Shown here piece after piece: positions 55,021 to 62,737 of a stretch of DNA of 64,000 nucleotides. A program made the translations under genes and the position numbers. How positions within the stretch are numbered: the stretch's first letter is position 1; each line of letters begins with the position of its first letter. The notes below the pieces were generated by a model that did no database searches, was not told the DNA's origin, and saw only the letters and a program-made list of their open reading frames with translations. The stretch comes from Streptomyces sp. NBC_01244 (GTDB taxonomy: Bacteria > Actinomycetota > Actinomycetes > Streptomycetales > Streptomycetaceae): NCBI RefSeq assembly GCF_035987325.1, contig NZ_CP108488.1:8432001-8496000 (forward strand), written 5' to 3'.

Positions 55021-55674
55021 TCACCGGCCGACCACGAGGTCACCCGCGATGGCCAGTTCCGCTCCGGTGGCAGCGCGTACATCGTCCACGCTCACACCGG
55101 AGGCGACCTCGCGCAGCAGGAGACCCGCAGGGGAGACGTCCATCACCGCCAAGTCGGTGATGACCCTGTTCACCACACCCCAACCGGTCAGCGGCAGCGT
55201 GCACTCCTCGACCAGCTTGTGCGAGCCGTCCCGGGCCGTGTGCTCCATGAGCACGATCACCCTCCGGGCCCCGTGGACCAGATCCATGGCTCCCCCCATG
55301 CCTTTGACCACCTTCCCCGGGATCATCCAGTTCGCCAGGTCCCCGAAGGCGGAGACCTGCATGGCCCCCAGCACGGCGACATCGATGTGGCCGCCGCGGA
55401 TCATCCCGAAGGAGAGCGCGGAATCGAAGCAGGAGGCGCCCACAGCGGCGCTCACCGTCTCCTTTCCCGCGTTGATCAGATCAGGGTGGACGTCCTCCTC
55501 GTACGGGTAGGGGCCGACACCGAGGATGCCGTTCTCCGAGTGGAGGACCACCTCGATGCCGTCGGGCAGGTGGTTGGGTATCAGCGTGGGCAGCCCGATG
55601 CCCAGGTTGACGTACGAGCCGTCCGTCAGTTCCCGGGCGGCTCTGGCCGCCATCTGCTCGCGTGTCAGGGCCAT
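55021..55674 (-). CDS. scoB: 3-oxoacid CoA-transferase subunit B
   Basis: 217 residues. [10 protein letters not shown] holds the catalytic glutamate of SCOT-type enzymes; [19 protein letters not shown] and [19 protein letters not shown] are family signatures. It transfers CoA from succinyl-CoA to acetoacetate. The ATG at 55674 is one base after the subunit A stop. It is the step after 3-hydroxybutyrate dehydrogenase in PHB breakdown. Confidence 0.92.
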   Translation of the reverse strand: MALTREQMAARAARELTDGSYVNLGIGLPTLIPNHLPDGIEVVLHSENGILGVGPYPYEEDVHPDLINAGKETVSAAVGASCFDSALSFGMIRGGHIDVAVLGAMQVSAFGDLANWMIPGKVVKGMGGAMDLVHGARRVIVLMEHTARDGSHKLVEECTLPLTGWGVVNRVITDLAVMDVSPAGLLLREVASGVSVDDVRAATGAELAIAGDLVVGR

Positions 55675-55675
55675 A

Positions 55676-56482
55676 TCACGCACTCTCCTCGTGGCGCGGA
55701 CGCGTCGTGCGCCGCTCGATGCGCTTGGCCGCCGCAGGATCGTCCGCCGCGACGCCGACCACCCGCTGGACGAAGATGCCGGGCAGATGGACCTGGTCCG
55801 GGGAGATCTCGCCCGGCTCGACCAGCTCCTCCACCTCGGCCACGGTGATACGGCCGGCCATGGCCACGAGCGGGTTGAAGTTGCGGGCGGAAGCGTGGAA
55901 GACGAGATTGCCGTGTCGGTCACCGACGGCTGCCCGGACCAGGGCGAAGTCGGTGGTGATGCCCTCTTCGAGCAGGTACTCGCGGTCCTTGAAGGTCTTC
56001 GTCTCCTTCGGCGGCGACGCCACGGCGACGGTCCCGTCCTGGCGGTAGCGCCACGGCAGACCGCCATCGGCGATCTGCGTGCCCACGCCGGCAGGGGTGT
56101 AGAAACCGGGTATGCCCGCCCCGCCGGCCCGCAGCCGTTCGGCCAGGGTCCCCTGCGGCACCAGTTCCACCTCCAGTTCACCGCTGAGGTACTGGCGGGC
56201 GAACTCCTTGTTCTCACCGACGTACGAGCTCGTCATGCGGGCAATCAGGCCTTCGCGCAACAGCAGCCCGAGCCCCCAGTCATCGACACCGCAGTTGTTC
56301 GACACCACCCGCAGGCCGCCCACACCACGTTCTCGCAACGCCTCGATGAGCACTCCGGGGATCCCGCACAGTCCGAAGCCGCCGACCGCGACGGACGCTC
56401 CCCGGCCCACATCGGCCACCGCTTCCAAGGAGTCTGCGACCACCTTGTCCAAACCCGTCCGCACACCCGTCCGCACACCCAT
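55676..56482 (-). CDS. scoA: 3-oxoacid CoA-transferase subunit A
   Basis: 268 residues from ATG 56482 (GAAGGGA upstream). [19 protein letters not shown] is the GGFGxxGxP signature; [15 protein letters not shown] and the CoA-site region [19 protein letters not shown] follow. The start region has a tandem GVRT repeat, and an ATG 30 nt upstream is possible. Forms the heteromeric enzyme with subunit B. Confidence 0.92.
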   Translation of the reverse strand: MGVRTGVRTGLDKVVADSLEAVADVGRGASVAVGGFGLCGIPGVLIEALRERGVGGLRVVSNNCGVDDWGLGLLLREGLIARMTSSYVGENKEFARQYLSGELEVELVPQGTLAERLRAGGAGIPGFYTPAGVGTQIADGGLPWRYRQDGTVAVASPPKETKTFKDREYLLEEGITTDFALVRAAVGDRHGNLVFHASARNFNPLVAMAGRITVAEVEELVEPGEISPDQVHLPGIFVQRVVGVAADDPAAAKRIERRTTRPRHEESA

Positions 56483-57046
56483 CCGCAATCCCTTCGCCGG
56501 TGTACGCCTCACCTGCTCGGTCGGCAGTCGAGGCTCATCACCCGCCTGAGCCTAGGAACGCGTCGTGTGCCGCACGATGGTGACAGCACCCACAACCAGG
56601 CACGGCGCCATGGGGGAAAGTCCCGGCGTGCCCGCACTGAGCGTCACGTGCGGGCCCGTCGACTCCCATGGCGGATTGCCCCGTTGCCCGGCCGCCGGCG
56701 GCGTAAGGAGATGACCTGGTCGGCCCGTCGGGCCGTGACCAGGAGGTACTCCCAGTCCAGGGGCGGCGGCCGGACACCCGGCGGCGGCGGTGGGGCATCG
56801 GGGTGCATTCTCGTCGTTCATGTCCCCATGACTAGCGTCCGCACAGGTTCCGGCGAGGACGACGCCGCGGACGAGTACCCCGCACGGGCGCTCCGTCGGC
56901 GCACGACTGGACGGGCACACAATCAAAAAATATGCTTCGGGCAGATCCTTCAGAGCAGATGTCTGAGCGGCCCGGGGGAGGGACGTCGGGTCGCTCGACG
57001 ACAGCAGCGCGGAGCGGCGGCGCCGTTCCGGCGGGAGGGGTCCCTG
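56483..57046. other. 564-bp divergent intergenic region
   Basis: Lies between the CoA-transferase operon (minus) and the IrrE-like gene (plus), so it must hold both promoters. A small relatively A/T-rich patch, CACAATCAAAAAATATGCTT (around 56918-56937), is the best candidate for the plus-strand promoter. I see no convincing gene and no 11-bp box array. Confidence 0.5.
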
Positions 57047-57577
57047 ATGCTCACCGGTCGGTCGCGCAGACGCCTGTGGCGGAGGGTTCGCGCCCTCTCT
57101 GAAGGGCTGGAACTGCCGGACCCCTTCGACGCCGAGACCTTCCTGGCACTCCTGGCCGAACGGCGCGGCCGCCCGATCGAGGTCCTGCCGGTCGCGGTGG
57201 ACGCGGCGATCCCGTGCGGTCTGCTGGTGACGACCGACCACGCCGACTACATCCTGTGCACCCCGGGGACCAGCGCACTGCACCGGCAGCACATCCTCGT
57301 ACACGAGGCGGCCCACCTGCTCTGCGGGCACGATCGGTTACCCACCCCCGAGACGCCGGGCTTACGCGCGCTGCTGCCCGGGCTCTCTCCCGACCTGGTG
57401 CGCCGGGTCCTGGGCCGCACCGTGTACGCCGAGCCCGCCGAGCAGGAAGCAGAACTGCTCGCCTCTCTCATCCTGCACCGCGTACTGAGGGAAGGTCCCG
57501 TGCCGGGACGGGACCACGGACGGGCCGGAACCCTCGTCGGGTCCCCCTCCCGCCGCCCCGAGCGGCCACGTGTCTGA
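57047..57577 (+). CDS. ImmA/IrrE-family metallopeptidase
   Basis: 176 residues. HILVHEAAHLLCGH holds the HExxH zinc motif of the ImmA/IrrE (DUF955) peptidases, which cleave XRE-type repressors in phage, ICE and stress systems. ATG 57047 has GGGAGGGG upstream. The stop overlaps the next gene by 8 bp. An XRE regulator at 61429 is its probable partner. This IrrE/MAB_1171c pair recurs in actinomycetes. Confidence 0.85.
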   Translation: MLTGRSRRRLWRRVRALSEGLELPDPFDAETFLALLAERRGRPIEVLPVAVDAAIPCGLLVTTDHADYILCTPGTSALHRQHILVHEAAHLLCGHDRLPTPETPGLRALLPGLSPDLVRRVLGRTVYAEPAEQEAELLASLILHRVLREGPVPGRDHGRAGTLVGSPSRRPERPRV

Positions 57578-58811
57578 CCTGCTCGCGTACCTCCCGGCCG
57601 TCGCCGCGCTGTGGCTGGGCTGCTACGAACTGCGTCTGCTGCGGGGCGGAAGCGACTCGCCCTTCGCCGTGCGCTACCTGTGCCGCTTCGGATTCTGCAT
57701 GGCCGCGGCGATGGCCCTGCTGGCCGCACCGACGATGTACCTGGAGCGGCTGTGGCCGTGGCTCCCGCAGTTGACCCACCTCCTGGGCCGCGAGATGGAG
57801 ATGGCCGGCCTCGCCTTCCTCCCGCTGACCGTCATCGAAATCGGCCTGCCCCGGCCCCGACTGCCGACCGTACGGCTGCACATCGGCGTCACCCTCTCGG
57901 CCGTCGTGCTGTGCGCGGTGATGTTCCTCTGCTCCGGCGTACGCACCCGGCACGGCTCGCTTCTCGTGGAGGGGACCGGAGCGGTGCTCCTCGCCTCCAG
58001 CGACACGGTCTTCACCGGCTACAGCCTGTGGTGCCTGGCCGTGTTCCTGGTCCCGGTGCACCGGTTCGCCCGTGGGCTGGGTCCGGGCGCGCTGCGCACG
58101 GGCCTGCGACTGATCACGGCCAGCGTCACGGTGGGCCTCGTCTGGGCCCTGTGGGGGGTGTCGTCGATCGTCACCGTGGCCGTGGACAACCGGCAGAGCG
58201 CCGGGCTCGACCCGGTGGGCCGTACGCTCGGTCTGTGCTGTCTGGTGCTGGGCGTCCTGGGGGGCACCGCCGGGGCCTGGATCTCCGTCACCACCGAGGT
58301 CCGGCGGTGGGTACGGACCTACCGGACCTACCGTGCCCTGGAGCCGCTGTGGTCGGCGTTACGGGCCGTCTCGCCCGGGACGGCCCTGGACCTGGGGTGG
58401 CCACCGGCGCGTCTGTTCTCCCTGCGCAGGTCCGAGTTCGCCCTCTATCGCCGGGTGATCGAAATCCGGGACGGCTACCTGGAACTGCGTGCTTTCGTTC
58501 CCCCCGACGCCCGCGCACTGTCGGAGGCGGCGCTGGCCCGGTTCCCCGTGCCCCCCGCGGGCCGCGCGGCGATGGCCGAGGCCGCGGTCATCGCCGCCGC
58601 ACTGGAGCTCGCCGGGATCGACCCCGGCGCCTCCGGGGACCACGGTGTCGCGCTCGCCTACCCGGTCGATTGTTCGGTGGAGGAGGAGGCGGCGTGGCTG
58701 GTCCAGGTGGCCGAGGCGTTCACCGTGACCGGGCTCGTGGAGCACATGCGCCACCGGGTGGGGCGCTCGGCAGTCGACCGCACCGCTCCACGATCACCGA
58801 CGGAGTACTAG
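57570..58811 (+). CDS. MAB_1171c-type membrane protein
   Basis: 413 residues. Seven hydrophobic helices fill residues 5-240, then a soluble domain (EPLWSALRAVSPGTALDLGW, RRVIEIRDGYLELRAFVP). This matches MAB_1171c/DUF6545 proteins, annotated as putative transporters without proof, regularly placed after IrrE-like peptidases. Overlap with the upstream gene implies coupled translation. Convergent with the LuxR-type gene, overlapping by 4 bp. Confidence 0.75.
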   Translation: MSDLLAYLPAVAALWLGCYELRLLRGGSDSPFAVRYLCRFGFCMAAAMALLAAPTMYLERLWPWLPQLTHLLGREMEMAGLAFLPLTVIEIGLPRPRLPTVRLHIGVTLSAVVLCAVMFLCSGVRTRHGSLLVEGTGAVLLASSDTVFTGYSLWCLAVFLVPVHRFARGLGPGALRTGLRLITASVTVGLVWALWGVSSIVTVAVDNRQSAGLDPVGRTLGLCCLVLGVLGGTAGAWISVTTEVRRWVRTYRTYRALEPLWSALRAVSPGTALDLGWPPARLFSLRRSEFALYRRVIEIRDGYLELRAFVPPDARALSEAALARFPVPPAGRAAMAEAAVIAAALELAGIDPGASGDHGVALAYPVDCSVEEEAAWLVQVAEAFTVTGLVEHMRHRVGRSAVDRTAPRSPTEY

Positions 58812-61306
58812 GACGGGATGAGCGTCGGTCCGGACAGGGCGGGGGCGGACGGAGGAAAGGCCGTGCGGAGGAACAGGGGTGGTTGCGGTGACGGGCGCAG
58901 GCCGGAGTGGTGCATCCAGCTCGCTATCTCCACTCGGGAGGAACAGCCCAGCTTCTTCATCGTGTCCCGGATGTGGTTGACCACGGTCCACTCCGAGATC
59001 GCCAGCCGGTGGGCGATCTGCCGGTTGCTCAGACCGGCCGCCACCAGGCGCGAAACCTCGGTCTGGCGCGGCGTCAGTGGCTCGATCCGGGTTCGGGTGT
59101 CCGGGGGTAAGGGGCCCGTGGGCGCGGTGGCGGGAGGGGCGGGGGCCGGGACCAGGGAGGCCAGAAGGTCCGGGAGCGACACTTTGGAACCCTCGACCAG
59201 GGCACGGGAGAAGGCGGCCTCGCCCAGCAGCTCGCGCACCGGCTCCTCCAGCCGGGCCATGGCGAAGTCGGGCGTGCCCGCCTCCTCCGAGAAGGCGCCG
59301 CGCCAGGTGTGGAAGGCGCCCAAGCCGCGGGCGGTGCCGATGGCGCGTTCGACGACGTCGGGCAGGGCGGGACTGCCCAGCGTGGTGGCGATGGCGCCCA
59401 GGACGGCCGGCGGCCCCAGGGCGCGCAGGGCCGACAGGGCCCGCTCGCAGTAGTGCGCCGTGGCCTGCGCGCGTCCCTCCGCGGCCGCGAAGACGGCCAG
59501 GTGGAGCAGGGCGGTACCGGCGGCGAGCGTGTCGCGCCCCTGCTGGGCCGCGGCCAGCACCTCCAGCGCGGTGGCCGCCGCGGCCGCCGTGTCGCCGAGA
59601 CGGAAACCCGCGAGTGCGGCCTCCAGCGACACGTAGCGGGCCTCGTGGCGGTCGCCGTCGGACCGGTGCCGGTCGGCCGCCTCGAGGAGCAGGGCGGCGC
59701 CGCGGTACGGGTCGGCGTCCAGGACGCACAGGGCCCGCAGCCGCGTCACCCGCGCGGACAGCCCTGCGGCTTGGGCGGCGTCCGCCGTGATCCGGTCCAA
59801 CAGGTCCGTGGCGGCCTCGGGCTGGCCCGCCAGGATGCCCGCCTCGCCGAGCAGCAGGTCGACGCGGATCCGGTCGCGGTGGCCGATCGCGGTCCACGAC
59901 GGGTCGGGGCGGGGGCGCCCTTCGGCCCAGGTGCTCCAGCCGCCCGTTGCCCGCCAGTGGACGCGGATGCCGTCGACGAGGTCGAGCGCCTCGCCGGTCA
60001 GGCCGTGCCGGAGCAGCGTCTCCAGTGCCGTGCGGAGGTTGCGTTCCTCGCTCCAGAAGGCGATCAGGCCCGAGCGCTGCTGCCCCGAGATGATCCGGTC
60101 GGCGGCGGCGCGGGCCAGGGCCGCGTAGTAGCGGGCGTGCGCCAGCCGGGCCGCGGAGTCCTCGGGCGGCGGGAGCCGGCGCGCGGGTCCGTCCGGGGGC
60201 AGCCGCAGCCGGAACCGGGCCGTGCCGTCCAGGCGGCCGGACGGCAGGGTGGAGGCGGTGAGCAGATGGCCGCGCAGCAGGGTCTCCAGCGCCGAGGAGA
60301 ACTCCTCCGGCGCGACGCCCGTGATCTGGCGCAGCGCCTCGGGGCCGAAGCCGCCGCTGAACACCTGGCAGTGGGCCAGCAGGCGGATCGGCGTCCCGTC
60401 GGCGGCCCGGGGAGGGGCGCCGCGCGGATCGCCACCCGGCGCCGCGGCGGGGTCGCGGTCCTCGGCGTGGAACGGGGACGGGACGGTCCGGTCGCCGAGC
60501 GAGGCCCACGCCACCTCGGGGCTCTCCAGTGCGGCGACCCGCGCGGTGCGGCAGAGCGCGCCGGGGTTGCCGCCCACTTCGACGCAGGTCCGGGCGATGA
60601 CCTGCTGATTGTGCAGTTGGAGGGAGAACGCGGGGTTGATCGTGCGCAGGCAGGCGAGGTACACCTGCACGGAGGGAACGCGCGCCAGTGCGCCGAGATC
60701 GAGCGCCGAGCAGTCGAGCGGCACGGGCAGCGGGTCCACCGGGAAGGGGACGAGGCCGTGGGCCGCGGGGGGCTGGCGGGCCGTGCCGAGAACCACGACG
60801 GACCCGACCGCGCAGGCCCGCAGCAGCCGGTGGTGGTCCGAGCGGTCGAGGTCGTCGACGAGCAGGAGCGGCCGGGGCCCTCCCGGGTCCCGGCCGGCGA
60901 TGAGGCCGGCGAGAAGGTCGAGCGTGCTGTCCGTGCCGTCTGCGGAGGGCTCGGCCGTGGATGGCTCGGCCGCGGTCTCCACGCGCACGGTGGTGGCGCC
61001 GGTCGACGTGCGGTACGCGGCCGCCGCCTCGGCCGCGAGCCGCGTCTTGCCCGCGCCCGGGACACCGGTCAGCAGCACTCCGGGGGTCGACGGATCCGCC
61101 AGCAGCGCCGCCAGCGCGGCGATCTCGGCGTCGCGTCCGACCATGTCGGCGGGGAACGCGGCGGGTGGGCATGCGGCGGCCGGGCGGGCGTTCTTCACAG
61201 ATGAGGGCGCGGGGATCGTCAAGGACGGCTCCGGGAGGTGGACCCAGGCGGACGGGGACAGCCAGGCGGTTTCATCTGAGATGAACAACCATTTCGCAGT
61301 TTTCAT
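58808..61306 (-). CDS. LuxR-family regulator with N-terminal STAND/AAA ATPase
   Basis: About 832 residues. P-loop VLLTGVPGAGKTRLAAEAAA near residue 80 and Walker B RPLLLVDDLDRSD. A long helical (TPR-like) middle follows, then a C-terminal LuxR HTH: LTPRQTEVSRLVAAGLSNRQ and IAHRLAISEWTVVNHI. Architecture is that of AfsR/MalT-like or LAL regulators. The start is uncertain: the ATG at 61306 is chosen, 61327 and 61351 are in frame, and the first 40 codons look poorly coding. It is divergent from the XRE gene across an inverted repeat. Confidence 0.8.
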   Translation of the reverse strand: MKTAKWLFISDETAWLSPSAWVHLPEPSLTIPAPSSVKNARPAAACPPAAFPADMVGRDAEIAALAALLADPSTPGVLLTGVPGAGKTRLAAEAAAAYRTSTGATTVRVETAAEPSTAEPSADGTDSTLDLLAGLIAGRDPGGPRPLLLVDDLDRSDHHRLLRACAVGSVVVLGTARQPPAAHGLVPFPVDPLPVPLDCSALDLGALARVPSVQVYLACLRTINPAFSLQLHNQQVIARTCVEVGGNPGALCRTARVAALESPEVAWASLGDRTVPSPFHAEDRDPAAAPGGDPRGAPPRAADGTPIRLLAHCQVFSGGFGPEALRQITGVAPEEFSSALETLLRGHLLTASTLPSGRLDGTARFRLRLPPDGPARRLPPPEDSAARLAHARYYAALARAAADRIISGQQRSGLIAFWSEERNLRTALETLLRHGLTGEALDLVDGIRVHWRATGGWSTWAEGRPRPDPSWTAIGHRDRIRVDLLLGEAGILAGQPEAATDLLDRITADAAQAAGLSARVTRLRALCVLDADPYRGAALLLEAADRHRSDGDRHEARYVSLEAALAGFRLGDTAAAAATALEVLAAAQQGRDTLAAGTALLHLAVFAAAEGRAQATAHYCERALSALRALGPPAVLGAIATTLGSPALPDVVERAIGTARGLGAFHTWRGAFSEEAGTPDFAMARLEEPVRELLGEAAFSRALVEGSKVSLPDLLASLVPAPAPPATAPTGPLPPDTRTRIEPLTPRQTEVSRLVAAGLSNRQIAHRLAISEWTVVNHIRDTMKKLGCSSRVEIASWMHHSGLRPSPQPPLFLRTAFPPSAPALSGPTLIPS

Positions 61307-61348
61307 ATCCGTATACCACTTCAGCATGGCTGCCGACTTCGGGGGTGT

Positions 61349-61375
61349 CAACTACAGTGAAAATCAACGTAGTTG
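61349..61375. promoter_or_regulatory. inverted repeat in divergent promoter
   Basis: CAACTAC (61349-61355) and GTAGTTG (61369-61375) are perfect 7-bp half-sites 13 bp apart, in an A/T-rich patch between the LuxR-type and XRE genes. A plausible operator for either. Confidence 0.5.
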
Positions 61376-61428
61376 CATTCGCCTGTGCGGGTAGGCGTAC
61401 TGGAGGCCGCGGCAGAAGGGGGCAGGCA

Positions 61429-61905
61429 GTGGCCGAAACGGAGCCCACGCCTTCGTCACTGAGTCGGAAGATCGACGGACTTTTCCGGCTCGCCCGCAGG
61501 CCCGACGGCCTGCCGTTCAGCAATGAGGAGGTCGCCACCGCGTGCCGGGAGGCCACCGGGGTGTCCTTCTCGACCACGTACCTGTGGCAGTTGCGCACCG
61601 GGCGCAGGAACAACCCGACCAAGCGCCATCTGGAGGCCCTGGCCGACCACTTCGAGGTCCCGGTCGCCTACTTCTTCGACGACGAGCACGGTGCGAAGAT
61701 CGCCGCGGAGATCGAACTCCTCGGCGCCCTGCGGGACGCCGGGGTGCGCAGTGTGGCACTGCGTGCGGTGGGGCTCTCCTCCGAGGCGCTCGGCACCGTC
61801 AGCGACCTCATCGACGTGATCGCCGTCCGTGAGGCGGCCCGCCGGCGGGCCCGGGGCGCGGGGGAGGCCCCGTCCGCGGGGGAACCCGGCGACGACCGGG
61901 CCTGA
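61429..61905 (+). CDS. XRE-family transcriptional regulator
   Basis: 158 residues from GTG 61429 (GAAGGGGGCAGG upstream). The helix-turn-helix region (FSNEEVATACREATGVSFST, TYLWQLRTGRRNNPTKRHL) is followed by HFEVPVAYFFDDE, as in the XRE regulators that sit beside IrrE peptidases and secretion-type loci in Streptomyces. The second half is helical. Probable target of the IrrE-like peptidase at 57047. Confidence 0.8.
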   Translation: MAETEPTPSSLSRKIDGLFRLARRPDGLPFSNEEVATACREATGVSFSTTYLWQLRTGRRNNPTKRHLEALADHFEVPVAYFFDDEHGAKIAAEIELLGALRDAGVRSVALRAVGLSSEALGTVSDLIDVIAVREAARRRARGAGEAPSAGEPGDDRA

Positions 61906-61968
61906 GGGCCAACCGCACTGTGGCGGAAGGCCCGTTCATGCGGTGGGCGGGTGCCGGGGCGGCCCCGG

Positions 61969-62655
61969 TCACTGCGGCCGATCGGCGGGTCGGCGCAGGA
62001 AGAAGCCCGCCACGGAGCCCCGTACCCGGTCCCCGGCGTGCGGCTCCACCTTCTTGATCATGTGCGGTACGCCCGACCGCAGGACGACCAGCCGGTTGGG
62101 GTGCGGGGCGAGGTAGTGACCGACCCGCGAGGTGAGGTGGGCGTTCTGGTCGGCGGACCGCGACCCGGGTGTTCCGCTGGAGACGAGCAGTTCGGCGCCC
62201 CAGGAGGCCTGCCACTCGGGGTGCACGTAGAGCACGAACGAGGCGGCCCGGTCGCCGGAGTCGTCGTGCCAGGCCAGTCCGGAGCCCTGCGGGTAGAGGA
62301 AGGGGCGGCAGGTGAAGGCGTGCCAGTCCGTTCCGAACCGCCCGGTCCACGGCTCGATGCGGGGTGCCTCCTCGGCCAGTTGCTTCACCACGGCGTCGGT
62401 CGCCCCGCCGGACGGGTGCGGAGCGTGGTCGGCGAAGAGTCCCGTGAAGTGGCCTTCCGGGTCGTTCAACGTGCCGGGCCCGCTGAGGGGACTGCCGTCC
62501 AGCAGCCCGTAGACCTTGTTCCACGCCCCGTCCCGGCGTCCGTGGACGAAGTGGTAGTCCTCGGTGCGCAGTTGCTCCCACAGCGCGGCTGCGACCTCTG
62601 GGGCGAGGAAGTCGTCGAAGACGGCGAAGTCATCCGTGCTCCAGGTCAGTTCCAT
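61969..62655 (-). CDS. 2-oxoglutarate/Fe(II) oxygenase (prolyl-hydroxylase-like)
   Basis: 228 residues. SGLAWHDDSGDRAASFVLYV supplies the HxD iron ligands; VLRSGVPHMIKKVEPHAGDR gives the distal His and a basic 2-oxoglutarate contact. This is the 2OG-FeII P4H-like fold. It is 82 bp downstream of a radical SAM gene on the same strand, so the pair probably modifies one peptide or small-molecule substrate. Confidence 0.8.
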   Translation of the reverse strand: MELTWSTDDFAVFDDFLAPEVAAALWEQLRTEDYHFVHGRRDGAWNKVYGLLDGSPLSGPGTLNDPEGHFTGLFADHAPHPSGGATDAVVKQLAEEAPRIEPWTGRFGTDWHAFTCRPFLYPQGSGLAWHDDSGDRAASFVLYVHPEWQASWGAELLVSSGTPGSRSADQNAHLTSRVGHYLAPHPNRLVVLRSGVPHMIKKVEPHAGDRVRGSVAGFFLRRPADRPQ

Positions 62656-62737
62656 GGGTGTGTCCTCCGTGGACGGGGAAGGGGCGGTACGGGAGGGGAG
62701 GGAAGGGGTGGGGAGGGGGCGGGCGGGGCGGGCGCGG

